A stretch of DNA of 64,000 bases from Sipunculus nudus (Eukaryota > Annelida > Sipuncula > Golfingiida > Sipunculidae), in the NCBI GenBank assembly GCA_026874595.1, contig CM049310.1, positions 5,582,001-5,646,000 of the forward strand. The letters run 5' to 3'. The notes beneath the pieces are model-generated. The model searched no databases. It was not told the DNA's origin and saw nothing but the letters and a program-made list of their open reading frames with translations. The translations under genes were made by a program, and so were the position numbers. Shown piece after piece: positions 52,964-64,000 of the stretch; the stretch's first letter is position 1; each line of letters begins with the position of its first letter.

Positions 52964-54229
52964 ATGGCCACCAAGGCGTCCAAGCTCACTCCTGAACAGA
53001 AGGAAGACTTTGAGAAAGTTTTCAAGAAGTTCGACAAAGATGGCAGTGGCGCCATTGAGCGAGGTGAACTACAAAACATGATCAACTCCTTCGGGTTTGA
53101 ACACCTATCGGAAGAAGACATGTCGGCTATCATGGCCACAATAGATTCAGATCTATCCGAAACTGTGTCCAAAGAGGAGTTCCTAGAGTTCATGGCTTCT
53201 AAAGAGGACATGTTGAACAAGGAGTTGAGTATGAGCATCTTCCAGATGATAGACCACAACAACGACGGGGAAATTAACTTAGACGAGTTCACACACATCA
53301 TGAAAGTGCTTCGCCCGCAACTCAAGGAAGCCGATATTAAGAAAATATTCGCTCATGCAGACCCAGAGAGCCTCACGCGGGAAAAGTTCCACGAGGCTCT
53401 GAAGGCAAAAGATTGTAGTATTTGGAAAGAGTGCAGCCTCACCCTCCAGTTGGTAGCAGTAATTCGGGAAACTGTGGAGCAGTATTCACGACTTGCCAAG
53501 GCGCCAGCGGACGGGTTCGGGAAAATCAACCCCCTCCCCTTTGGGAAAGACAACGCGAAGAAATTGGGATATAACGTAGATGACCTCCCAGACGAGGTTT
53601 GGGCATCAGCGTGTCAGTGCGCTAACGTCTTCGACATAGTTGAGAAGAAAGATGATTTTAAAGATGCGACGGTCGTGGAATTTGGTTGTGGGGCTGGAGC
53701 CGATCTATGCGTGGCAGGTAAACTTGTAGGCTCAAAGGGAAAAGTCATTGGCATCGACATGAACCGCCAAATGGTAAAAAAGGCCAGTGAAAACCTCGCA
53801 AAATGTGAACTCTCCGCGGTTGCTTCTGCCCACCTGGGTATCTTTGACATGCCAGAGCTGCCCGCTGCCGTCAAACCAAACAGCGCAGATTTCATCGTAG
53901 TCAACGGCACTATTAACCTTTCGGTCAGGAAACCCTGCGCCTTCAAAAACGCATACACCGCATTAAAGAAGGGCGGTGCCCTGCTGCTTGCTGATGTGGT
54001 CATGAAAGACCCTTCTGTGACGTCACAGGAAGTGAAAGGTTCGTGGTGTGATTGTGTGGCCGGCGCTGTCAGTGTTGACAAAATCTTGGACATGTTAAAG
54101 AAAGCGAAATTTACCGATGTGAAACATTTGGGCTTCGGAGAGTACAAGACGTCAGACAACACTCCCACTGCCACGTTTATTGCCATGAAAGGAAAGAAAC
54201 AAAAGTCTTCTATGTGTACTGTGCTTTAA
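52964..54229 (+). CDS. EF-hand/ArsM-like SAM methyltransferase with C-terminal CaaX box, copy 2
   Basis: 421 residues, one frame, clearly paralogous to the gene at 28930 over its whole length. The start is ATG 52964 (MATKASKL): the acceptor tttcatttacag lies directly before it, and the in-frame ATG at 52943 lies inside that intron. EF1 (24-35 DKDGSGAIERGE) and EF3 (97-108 DHNNDGEINLDE) look functional. EF2 (61-72 DSDLSETVSKEE) has Glu for the invariant Gly at loop position 6. EF4 is three residues shorter (DPESLTREK) and cannot be a normal loop. The methyltransferase motifs are kept: VVEFGCGAGADLC (237-249), GIDMN (263-267), VNGTINL (313-319), WCDCVAGA (361-368). The tail KGKKQKSSMCTVL again ends in a CaaX box with Leu. 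Keeping Cys and final Leu while the two middle residues differ suggests selection for prenylation. A possible AATAAA lies near 55094. Confidence 0.93.
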   Translation: MATKASKLTPEQKEDFEKVFKKFDKDGSGAIERGELQNMINSFGFEHLSEEDMSAIMATIDSDLSETVSKEEFLEFMASKEDMLNKELSMSIFQMIDHNNDGEINLDEFTHIMKVLRPQLKEADIKKIFAHADPESLTREKFHEALKAKDCSIWKECSLTLQLVAVIRETVEQYSRLAKAPADGFGKINPLPFGKDNAKKLGYNVDDLPDEVWASACQCANVFDIVEKKDDFKDATVVEFGCGAGADLCVAGKLVGSKGKVIGIDMNRQMVKKASENLAKCELSAVASAHLGIFDMPELPAAVKPNSADFIVVNGTINLSVRKPCAFKNAYTALKKGGALLLADVVMKDPSVTSQEVKGSWCDCVAGAVSVDKILDMLKKAKFTDVKHLGFGEYKTSDNTPTATFIAMKGKKQKSSMCTVL

Positions 54230-56697
54230 GTTTATGTTTGCAATTATCATGCATAACTGTATTACATTAATACACACGTCATCATACCAGGGGTCTGTTA
54301 CAAAATGTTACATATCGATGTTTAACTTCAAGGCTACAGTTGTGATGTCATAATCGTTACCATATAAACTAGAACATGTCTCTGAACATATGTCTAAATA
54401 GTGAAGTCACTTCAATGAAGTCACACCAAAATAGTGAAGTCACTTCAATGAAGTCACATCCAAAGAATAAGATTTAGAGGGTTGGGACTGGGTCTTATCA
54501 TTCACATTCCCTCGCACCTAAAGTGGACTTGGAAATCGAACTAGCCATCTGTCAAACAGTTAATGCCGGTTCCGTTTCGAGCAAGACATGTTTATAATAC
54601 ACGGGTGTACCTACCATGCTGTGCCAAGAGCATAAGAGAACCTAAGAATAATGTCAAAAGGGGACAAAGAAAAAAATAAATGAATATATAATACGTGTTT
54701 GAGATATTGCCCAAGCTAATTTTTTTATTTTCTATCACAAACACTAGTCGCTTAAAGTACCAGCAACTTGTATATATACTTTTTTTAACGCAAAAGCATG
54801 ACTGAAATATCTTTCATGTGACGACTACACTATATTTTTATATTTTTGTAAATATTGATTTGTTGATCAAGCGACAGGTGGTGATTGTAAATAAGAGGTA
54901 TAGTTTAAAAGGAGAAATATATTTTATAAATGTACATTAATTATTAATGTTGTGATTACATCAATTAAATTTCACTTGTTAAAATCAGTAATTCAGTATT
55001 TCTGACCACGTGATAATTCTCAGTGTCATACTTTCTCTTCTTTTGTGAATATGTATAAATGAGTATGTATATGATTAAGATGAAATCAGATCAAATAAAG
55101 TCAGTATTATATGAGTCCGTTGTACTTTTTGTCTATGAGGTGCCATGAGGAGTGTTTGCATCTGGCAAGAAGCGTCATCTAGCGGCCCGGACTAAAATTC
55201 CGCTCGCCTTTTGCAAAGTGAAGCCGGGACAGACCACACATCCGTCAGAGGTCTATTCAAAGCATACCTCTTCCAGTGTAGTTAGAGACGTGGAACTGCT
55301 GGGAAAATCCAACCCTTCATGGTGCAGGTGACCACCTCCTTTTTTAAAGGATGATTAACTAGATACAATGTACATCTGCAGAATTAAATTCCGGTTCCGG
55401 ACTTTGTGACAGCACGGAAATACGTTATTATCCTGCCGTCAGTCAGGCTTTATATATGTACAGTACCCCCGAAGGCGCACTCGTTGTGATTGAAACAGTC
55501 GGGAACAGTCTCCCAATAAAGCCTGCAGAACCTGGGTGAGGGTATACGCTCCTCAAACAGCGATTATACACGGCATTCGTCCCAGATTCCTTTGGTGTAA
55601 CCGCTGCTTTCAAAATCAAGATTCTCTGGGTTCGAACACCAGAGCGCGCACAGAGCAAAGAATTGTAATGAGAGCGTGGTATTGCATTTTGCATCCAGCC
55701 CAGATTTTAAACATGACACACCCGCTCTCTCTGGTCTATGATTGTTAAAGGTCACTTTCTTCATTAGGTCCTCATCACGTGTATTGCGCCTAATAATAAT
55801 AATAAAATGTTCATCTTACATATTAAAAAGCCTGTATCGAATAATTTCATTAAATTTACCCCTCCGCCAATAGTGCTTTGTGGGAGATGATTTTTTTTAC
55901 CCACGATTCCCAAACATCAGATACGTACAATATTGTGAGTGGAGAAAGGACAAGAGGCTCGATTTGGCCGAGGACGGAAGTATTTTGTGAGGGCCTTTTC
56001 CACCAGGGGGATACAGCCTGTTATACCCCACATACACATTAGGTTGATAAGAAGAATACAATTCGAAGAAACAGTTCTTATCTAATTCCTTAAAACTATT
56101 ACAATAACTCCTATGTTTCTATCTGGAAGTCGGTTCGACTTTAATAGACACTGTATTAACAAAACTTGTTTTAAGTAATGAGTTGTCCCCCTTCCCCGGC
56201 TTCATAAATCTCATTTCAATGTGACTCTCTTCTATTTTAAATAAAGTTTAACTATTTAGATGGTCTAGTGGAATGGGACTGGTGAGGTATGTTGGAACAA
56301 GAAAGGATAATTGGTCATGAAAAGTTCTATCCAGTTTTATGGATATATTGGATATTTACTACAAAAGTTTCAGTTTTGGTTATATGTTTTATATACTAGG
56401 CATTAAAGTATTGCCAGACAGGCACATTATCTCTTACATCATTATTATACTGAGCGTTAAACTTTATAGAAATAGCATTATCATACAGAAATAATACTCA
56501 AGTATTATAGAAACAATAATAATATAAAAATTCCCGTAAAATATTTGATTGTAAACTATGCTAATGATAAGCTTTCTCGCCTGTTTTAACATACATGTAC
56601 TTCTTCCCAATATGGCAAAAAGATAAATCCAAATTCGCTGGAAATCAGCACAGTGTTTTCAATAGAAAAAGTAAGTTAATGGAAAATCAAGCAGATG
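54230..56697. other. 3' flank and non-coding region
   Basis: A 33 bp tandem pair at 54396-54461 (core gtgaagtcacttcaatgaag). The probable 3' UTR of methyltransferase 2 may extend to AATAAA near 55094. A tRNA-like B box, GGGTTCGAACACC, lies near 55628 without a supporting tRNA fold. No gene recognised. Confidence 0.45.
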
Positions 56698-58756
56698 TCA
56701 ATTGGGCGCTTCAGACATAGGCTGCCCTCTATCTGTAGAGTTAGTAAACACACCGCCCGGCTGAAGCGATGGATTCCCATATTTAGTTCTTGAGAGCTGC
56801 GCTAGATGGAGCGCCTTGGCTGCTCTTTGCCATCTTTGCTTTATTCTGCCTGACATGCGTGATGGACCACTATTACGCAGCTTTTGTGTGGAAATATCTG
56901 CAGTTTCGTCCACGTTTGCATTGAAGGCTGAATTTGACGGCATATCAAACATGAACGGGTTCTTAGCTGTCCTTCTAATAGTGGTTACCACGGTAACCTC
57001 ACCGTCTGGTTTAATGGTTTCTTTTTTCTCCTCAACTACATCATAATCCCAGGCTGGCGACCCACCCGAAATCATACCCAATTGCTCCATCATATATGAC
57101 CGATCACTTACCATACTAACGTTATCAACTGTATCGCCATACAAGAACGGATTTGTTTGAAACGCCCCCGGGCCAGACATCATGCCGCCGGCGTCAGTAA
57201 AGTATGGATTTGGCTCATATGAAACTACCCGATCACTAAACAATGACGGGTTATACTCATTCGATATATATTCATCCTCCTGACTCATGGAGAAAAAGGG
57301 ATTAGTGAAGGGATTGACAAGCCCAGTATCCAGAGAAGTACTCGTGTAAAAAGGATTGGTAGCGCTGGTGGACACATCTCCACAAGGCATTGAGAGCGAA
57401 TGAGTTAAAAAGGGATTAGTGCTAGCAGCGCCATCTGTCGGCCCAATTTGTTCCGTGCACGACTTCCTTCTAAGTATTGACACTTTGCTTATATTCCTTT
57501 TAAGTTTACTATACAGTTTACTGAAAGATGTGTTCCGTTTCACTTTCTCCATATCTTGCTTTGCGAGAAGCGATTGGTGACGTTTTACCATGTTGACCTG
57601 GACTACGCGACTTTCGGCCTGAGCAAATGACTGATGTCTCGATACATCCCGAGCTTTGACAGTGGTAACCGGATTGACTGCTGTAAGTGCAAGTTTGTCT
57701 TCCTTCTTATGTGATTTTACAGAATCGGAGTCTCCTGTAGATTCTGCTGATTCAGCAGTTGTTTGGTCTTCATTTAGAACATTCAAAATGTCTTCCTCAT
57801 TATAATTACCTTGGGCTGAACCACTTTCTATTGAAGTGCGTTCTGATTCCAAGGGATTCTCCGATTCAATTCTAACTTCGAGCTCAGTGTGTTCGCTTTC
57901 AAAAGAGCTGCTCTGAACACTCGTTAACCTGCATCTCCGATTATTAGGTGACGTTTTGAGACCAGTGCCGCCACCTTGCAGGTGTTTTTCCATCATCTGT
58001 CGTTTCCATTCTCGTCTGGTTACAGTTGATGTTGAGCGCGCCACTTTTCCTTCCGCAGTCGTTTTCTCAGACACAGACCTCAAACTCGAAGCATTCCGCT
58101 TTATACGGGAACTCTTCTCGAAAGATCCTGTATCACATTGGGTCATTTTGGTCGTCTCTTTTGAATAATCGTTTGGCGGGTCTCTATCATGTGACCCACG
58201 AGAGCTGCAGCCTGGTACACCGGAAGTGTCACGATCGTTTGGTGAAGTTTCTCGTAAGTCAACACCCTCGTCTTCAAGAGTTCGCGATGACAAGAATATC
58301 TGCAGGTTTGCGTTTGAAAATTCTCCGCCCCCTGCTGTCTTGTCCTGGAATTCTCCTTTTCCATGGTAACCTGTACAAGAAAGCATATTCAATAACATTA
58401 TCACGCTCACTTATAGATAAATTATTAAAACCGATTATTGATAGTTTCGTGTGCTCTAACATTATTTGGGTTTACTTTGAATAGTTTAAGCTCTAACGTT
58501 CATAAACATTTTCGAATGAAGTTTCATTGGCAAAACCTACACAAAACTAAATTAAGATACCTCCGTGTAACGTTATCTGTCTTTCCTTGATTCCACAGCA
58601 TCTGCATACAAACGTTTTGGCCCGAGACCGATAGGTGGCGCTCATGGTAAGCAGTCCTATTGGCAGAAGAACACCCTCCAGCAGGCCACATCCTAGCAAC
58701 GTCACGTGAGCTTGCATCACCGGCCACGTCGAATACTCCATTACGGCAAGGATAAA
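56698..58756 (-). CDS. membrane protein with long NPF-motif-rich cytoplasmic tail (5' partial, last two exons)
   Basis: Exon 58756-58561 (acceptor aatttcag, donor ACGGAG/GTATCT) and exon 58370-56698 (acceptor cttgtacag) join in phase 1 to give a single frame. The first encodes 65 residues with one hydrophobic helix (about HVTLLGCGLLEGVLLPIGLL), then TYRSRAKTFVCRCCG, a basic, Cys-rich juxtamembrane stretch. It resembles TM7 plus helix 8 of a rhodopsin-type GPCR with a degenerate NPxxY, but this is tentative. The last exon encodes a ~557-residue, Ser/Thr-rich, low-complexity tail with a basic patch (SKLYSKLKRNISK) and six NPF tripeptides between about 56953 and 57417, plus NPS and NPY variants. 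NPF is the known ligand of EH domains (Eps15, EHD, intersectin), so a link to endocytic trafficking is inferred. Sequence upstream of the acceptor at 58371 is intron, although open. 5' exons lie to the right. Confidence 0.75.
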
Positions 58757-59389
58757 CTGAAATTAAACGAAGATTTTTTTTTTCTAATCTTGCCATTTCA
58801 TCTGTGACAAGACAAAAACAATACCTAGGTCAAAATAAATGTACCATTGCTTCGATCCTAATTTCAGGTTACCGCGTTCTCACTGCGTCGGGTTTTCTGT
58901 ATTTGGAAGTTATATATTTATACTTATATTTATAAAAAATTAAACCATGACGAAAAATATAAAATAACAATAGAAGGGAACCTAAAACTTCCGGACGGGA
59001 GCTGGACCTGGGTTTTTTAATTAATAATGTATGATAGAGTAGTGCCTGGACAGGAGATGTCATGGACCTCCAAGTTTGTAGTTCGTGGCTCCTCCTCAAG
59101 TGTATGTAACTGAGAGGCGCCTGTGACAGGGAGACGACTATTAACAGAGTGACTGTAGTGACTGTCTTTAAATCTGAGGAGACTGTATCGGAAATAATGG
59201 TGCTGTCCTGTATCTACACACTCCGCATACAGGACAGCCGTGCTGTATATCGTGTACGTACATACTGTGTAGGTGAGTGTGCTGTTTGTTTTATCGATCA
59301 ACAGCAGGTGCAACGTAGACTACTAGGTGCAACAATTGTGATCCGGTATGCGTCTGTTCATGTGCTGCTCTTTGATATTGATCCCATTT

Positions 59390-59438
<49 letters not shown>

Positions 59439-59617
59439 TGTGTTCATTTGTTCATGTATGTGAATATTGTAAAAGCTTGGAATATTTGAATATTTGAAAT
59501 AATAATCGATAAAATTCGGCCTTTTCACCGTTGCTCCCCATTGAAAAGAGGATGTCAAAATCATTATTCTGTTTGCGTTTCTGGACAGTTCAGGTAATCA
59601 TGACCGCATATGGCTGA
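58757..59617. other. intron of the NPF-tail gene (presumed), with a hairpin and (TA)n
   Basis: Contains a perfect 12 bp hairpin GCTGTCCTGTAT (59202-59213) / ATACAGGACAGC (59227-59238) and (TA)n at 59394-59435. No further exon could be established. Confidence 0.45.
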
Positions 59618-60560
59618 TGTAAGACCTGATGCTGGTATAAATAATGCAATTCCTTTGGAGTTAATACGTTCTTTATTGTCTAATCTAGAACTCACTTCTA
59701 GGTGATTTCCAAACGATTGACTGCAACCAAAATAGAACAGTCTCGTGAATATAAAACCAAATTACAAAGTACTGTGAATACACACTAGAATTATGTAGGC
59801 TTAGAAACAGAATTACAAATAAAGTCAGATTATACAGAATATTAGCAGGTTACTTTTCAGTCACATGTAATTACGTAAATGTAATCTTCCATTTTATTTT
59901 TATACAACAGATATTTCATTCTAAATCAATCACAACCAAAAAACTTACTCCATAATGTAAATCCTTATAGAAAATCTAATGATTTATGAAAAACTAGAAA
60001 TAATAAATACCATAAACATACCATTTTAGTATTCTCTCAGCATCCCAAAATCTGTCTTACAGTTGGTGATTCTTTGCCAGCTCGCCTCTGACCGAATGCT
60101 GACACTGTTCTCTTACAGGGTTTTAATACCCTACATTGACACCATTTATGGAACTATAGCTAGCTTCTGGTCCACTAGGACATAGAGAGTAAGTTACAAT
60201 TTATTAAATTAGCTGGCTTCTAGTGCACTATAAGACGTAAAGAACTAGTTACAAGCAATCTCAGCCTGACACATTTCAAATGACGCAGTGTCCTGCTGTA
60301 CCAGAAACATACTTCAATTAACCCAGCACTTATGATGTACTGGAAATATACTTTCAGTTTACCCAGTGCTCATGCTGTACTAGAAATAGTATTGGCAGAA
60401 CAAGTCTAACAGGCTCTGTAGATTATAAACACTTGCATAAATGCACAAATCATACTTGAAATTAATAGATACAAATATGAATACATATAATTATAATAAA
60501 CATGATACATTCACACTCAATCAAGTAAAATCTGTTAACAGTACTGTTTTGGCCGTTACA
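59618..60560 (-). repeat. probable 3' LTR of the BEL/Pao element
   Basis: On the minus strand it begins TGTAACGGCCAAAACAG (60560) right after a G-rich tract, agggtgccggta, that could be the polypurine tract, and ends GGTCTTACA (59618), giving TGT...ACA ends and about 943 bp. A minus-strand AATAAA (near 59672) lies close to its 3' end. Internal ~55 bp degenerate direct repeats occur at 60285-60395 (landmark gctgtac.agaaa). The boundaries are inferred without the partner LTR. Confidence 0.55.
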
Positions 60561-60720
60561 TACCGGCACCCTAAATGCGTATCCTGATATGCAATTATTA
60601 CTAAAATATATCAACAGGCCAACTTGTAACCAAGGATATTTGTGAATACAGTTAACATAAAAATAGATCAAATGTATCTCTGATGAAAAACCCGAAACAA
60701 TTTATTATCAGTATACATGT

Positions 60721-63700
60721 CTAATCATCAGCCTCCAAAATCAAACATAACTTGCTGATAGGCCGATGCAGCATTGTTGACTTCGTCTTGACCTTTGCTG
60801 ACCTTACAAGACCTTTCCTGTCCTTCACAGTTTCAACCACCCTACCCAACTGCCAAATATTTCTTGGGGTGTTATCAATTATCAAGACAACATCATTTAC
60901 AGAGATGTTTTTAACGGGTACTTGCCATTTTTGTCTCACTTGTAAACTGGTCAAATATTCCCTTGACCATCTCTTCCAAAAAATGTCTGCAAGATATTGT
61001 ACTTGTCGCCACTTGCGTTTAGCATAATTATCTTTCTGATCAAATATTCCTGGAGGAAACTTTTGCCCAGAACCTTGAAACAACAAGTGATTTGGGTTAA
61101 TGGTTCTAAGTCAAACGGACTAGAAGGAACATCTGTAAGTGGTCTTCCATTTACGATGGCTTCTACTTCACAAAACAAGGTTTGCAATGCATCATCATTC
61201 AGACAAATGTGCTGCTGTGCAAGGAGCGCCTGCAGTACTTTTCGCACTGTTCTAATCATTCGCTCCCAAACACCAACAAAGTGGGAGGCACCGGGTTGGT
61301 TAAATTGCCAGTCTACACCCACCTGCAGTAATTTGTTTGCAATCTTGCTTTGATTCAATTTACAGAGTTCACCTGATATCTCTTTCTTAGCTCCCTCCAG
61401 ATTAGTTCCATTATCGGATCTGATGAAGCGTACCTGTCCCCTTCTAGCAATAAGTCTTCTTATTGCATTAATACAAGCATCCGTATCGAGTGAAGGGGCT
61501 ACCTCTAAATGCACTGCTCTTATGGCTAGACATGTGAAGATGACACCATATCTTTTGATTGAAGAACGCCCTCGTTTTACTTCAAAAGGACCAAAATAAT
61601 CCATACCTACCCTTGAAAGGCCGGCTCTCCAGAAATAAGTCTTTCTGGTGGTAAATCAGCCATCTTCTGCTGACCTCTAAGAGCATGATACTTCCTGCAT
61701 GTAACACATTTAGCTATCAGAGATTTGATTTTGTGAGCTGCACCTGGAATCCAGAACTTCTGTCTAAGTGCAGTTAACATTGCATTTTTTCCTAAATGCC
61801 CCACTGAAGCATGCACATATCTCAGAATCAAAGTCGTAATATGAGAATTCTTGGGTAAAATAATCTGATGCTTGGTTTCAAGTGGAAAACTTGATCTCTC
61901 CAAACGACCACCTACACGCAACAGGCCATCTTCTGAATTTACTTTTTGGTCCAATTTGAAAATTGAACTAGATCTCTTAATTTTCTGTGACTTCAAACAT
62001 TTAATCTCCTCAGAAAACTCTACACACTACACATAGCGAATCACAGCTAATTCTGCTTTCTTCAAACTTTCCGTGTAAAATAATATAGACTTTGACCATT
62101 CTTTAGACAATGATTTTTCCTTTTGTTTGTACTCTGTGATTTCTTTATCTTCTTGAAGTTTACAAGAGTGATCAACCAACCCTTCACCCATCAAACGATC
62201 CCTAATTTCCTTGCGTCTCTCTGTCAGCTTTTTCAAGTTTTGAAACCAAAGCTGGAACAAACAAACAGCTTTCTTTAGTTTCATCCAGTCTGAAAAATAA
62301 TTCAAAAGCCTATCGGTAGCTGACTTGGAAGTATCAACCAGAGACGAGACAAGTGAAGCATTTGCATTGCCTTTGACCTCTGGGTCATCATTAGACAGAA
62401 CCACTGACAACTGTGGTTGTGGCCGCTCAGCCTTTGATTGCCATAGAAATTCCGGTCCTGAAAGCCATCTAAGAATTTCTGTATGGACAATCCCCTTGAG
62501 GCATCATCTGCTGGGTTGGCCCTAGTATCCACATACCTCCATTGACAAACATCTGACATTTCTTTAATATGAGCAATGCAATTTGCCACAAATGTGTGAG
62601 ACCTTGTGGTTTCATTCTGTATATATCTAATAACCGACATGCTGTCAGTCCAAAACAGTGTATCTGACACTTAATACTCCAGCTCTCTAGTAATAAACTG
62701 GTTCAATTTAACCGCAACCATAGCGGCGGTTAATTCCATGCGAGGAATTGTAGTTCGTTTCAGGGGCGCCACTCGCGCTTTTCCCATTACAAAACTGCAA
62801 TGGACCTTACCATTTTCATTTTGGAGACGGACGTAAGTGACGGCGCCATACCCGACATCACTGGCATCAGAAAAATTATGAATTTCACATAAGACAACAC
62901 GCCCAAAGTTTTCAGGTTTATAGCATCTTTTAATTACCAGTGACTCCAATTTAGGCAAGTCAGTCAACCATTGATGCCATTTCTGTAAATTTACCCCTGT
63001 AATCTCTTCATCCCAGCCCATACCTAGTTTGCACAAATCTTGCAGAATAATCTTACCCTTGAGAACAAAAGTAGCTGCAAATCCGAGTGGGTCATATACA
63101 GAACTGACTATTGACAAAATACCCCTCCTTGTGGGCGGCTGATTACGAAACTGAATTATGAACCCTAACTCATCAGATTCTACAGTCCAATAAACACCCA
63201 GTGCCCTCTCACATGGTAAATTATCCTGGGTCAAATCAAGTGATTTCATCCCCTTAGCACGTTCTGTAACTGGAATTGTAGCCATAACGTTCCGACTATT
63301 ACTAACCCATTTGCTTAGTCTAAAACCACCCTTCTGACACAATGAACTCACCTCTTTAACAACTGCAGCTGCCTTTTCTTCTGAATCAACAGACCTGAGA
63401 CAATCGTCAACATAAAAGTTTATGAACACTGTATTAGTAGTTCCTTGGTCAAAACTGTGGCTATTGTCATGGGCAGTTTGTTGAAGTGCCATATTAGCAA
63501 TACTTGGGGATGAAACAGCCCCGAACAGATGCACCTTCATTCTGCAAGGTACGGGTTTGGCTGTCAAATCATCAGATTTCCACCAAAAGAAACGTAAATA
63601 ATTACGTTCTGACTCAGGGACAGAGACTTGATAATACATAGCCTCGATGTCTCCCATTACGGCGACATTTTCTTGTCTGAACCTCATCAGGACACCTAAC

Positions 63701-64000
63701 AAGCTATTGGTCAAATCTGGCCCTGATAGCAATTGACTGTTCAGGGATACACCATCATACTTAGCTGCACAGTCAAAAACTACACGTATCTTATCTGGTT
63801 TCTTGGGGTGGTACACCCTATGATGTGGTATATACCACACCTCACCATCCTTGACAACCTCATTTTCAGGCACTTCCTCAGCAAACCCCTTCTCAAACAG
63901 TTTAGACATAAACTCTAGGTAATCTTGTTTAAATTTTGAGTTCTTACCCATCTTTCGCGCAAGGTAACTTAAACGCTGAAGTGCTTGCTTCTCATTGTTT
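60721..64000 (-). pseudogene. BEL/Pao pol polyprotein, broken
   Basis: Reverse transcriptase and RNase H are in the frame open from the right edge to 62671, with INFYVDDC catalytic box near 63396-63421. An in-frame TAA (62671-62673) is followed by the remaining RNase H part (LFWTDSMSV, RANPADDASRG). A frameshift follows near 62478, then an in-frame TAG (62027-62029), then the integrase zinc finger (VHASVGHLG...CVTCRKYH) down to 61607. A further frameshift near 61610 leads into the integrase core (MDYFGPF, RSDNGTN, GVWERMI), and a third near 61090 into the C-terminal domain ending at 60721. Two stops and three frameshifts mean this copy cannot make Pol. Confidence 0.88.

Larger units (their letters stand above)
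59618..64000 (-). mobile_element. BEL/Pao LTR retrotransposon, 3' part (continues past right edge)
   Basis: Reads right to left: reverse transcriptase, RNase H, integrase with HHCC zinc finger, DDE core and C-terminal domain, then a 3' LTR. Domain order and sequence are those of BEL/Pao elements. The gag, protease, primer-binding site and 5' LTR would lie beyond 64000. It has the same orientation as the adjacent NPF-tail gene. Confidence 0.9.

Noticed and set aside
55590-55650. tRNA-like B box GGGTTCGAACACC with possible A box
   Set aside because: No acceptor stem or anticodon arm could be drawn; at most a decayed tRNA-derived fragment.
58371-58410. Apparent start MSVIMLLNMLSCT of the NPF-tail frame
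   Set aside because: It is intron sequence before the cttgtacag acceptor; the exon joins in phase to 58561.

Overview
This is a eukaryotic, metazoan window. It is AT-rich and gene-poor, with spliceosomal introns (ttttcag acceptors, GTAAGT/GTGAGT donors), long (TA)n microsatellites, minisatellites and several decayed transposons. A galaxin-like gene, a BEL/Pao LTR element, a decayed CR1/L2-type element, a tRNA-headed SINE and long 'AGGTCAAAGGTCA' / 'GTCCGTCTGTC' interspersed repeats together suggest a marine mollusc, most likely a bivalve. The species is inferred, not shown.

Layout. 1-2.3 kb is repeat-rich non-coding DNA. 2.38-4.87 kb holds the last two exons of a galaxin-like gene with about 25 double-cysteine repeats; an in-frame TAA sits where each repeat normally has Tyr. 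A broken galaxin-type exon lies downstream at 5.74 kb. 5.8-28.9 kb is non-coding apart from a promoter-like first-exon candidate at 12.6-12.8 kb; it carries (TA)n tracts, palindromic elements and a ~43 bp minisatellite at 20.4-21.3 kb. 28.93-30.21 kb is an uninterrupted CDS for a protein of four EF-hands, an ArsM/AS3MT-like SAM methyltransferase domain and a C-terminal CaaX box. 30.2-52.9 kb is intergenic or intronic, with a degenerate repeat field (34-36 kb), a dead CR1/L2-type retrotransposon (36.7-37.8 kb), a 52 bp inverted pair (38.4/39.1 kb), a 2.4 kb interspersed repeat (40.6-43.0 kb), a MITE-like element (44.7 kb), a second promoter-like first-exon candidate (46.9 kb) and a SINE (47.5 kb). 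52.96-54.23 kb is a second EF-hand/methyltransferase/CaaX gene on the same strand; two of its four EF-hands are altered. 56.7-58.76 kb (minus strand) holds the last two exons of a probable membrane protein: one hydrophobic segment followed by a ~560-residue tail with six NPF motifs. From 59.6 kb to the right edge is a BEL/Pao retrotransposon (minus strand) with a 3' LTR and a pol region broken by stops and frameshifts, probably inside an intron of the NPF gene.

Working together. The only clear functional unit is the methyltransferase pair, ~23 kb apart on the same strand. Both copies keep an acceptor directly before ATG, SAM-binding motifs and a C-terminal CxxL. The simplest reading is a Ca2+-responsive methyltransferase anchored to membranes by prenylation, duplicated, with copy 2 diverging in Ca2+ binding. 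The galaxin and NPF genes have no visible functional link to it.
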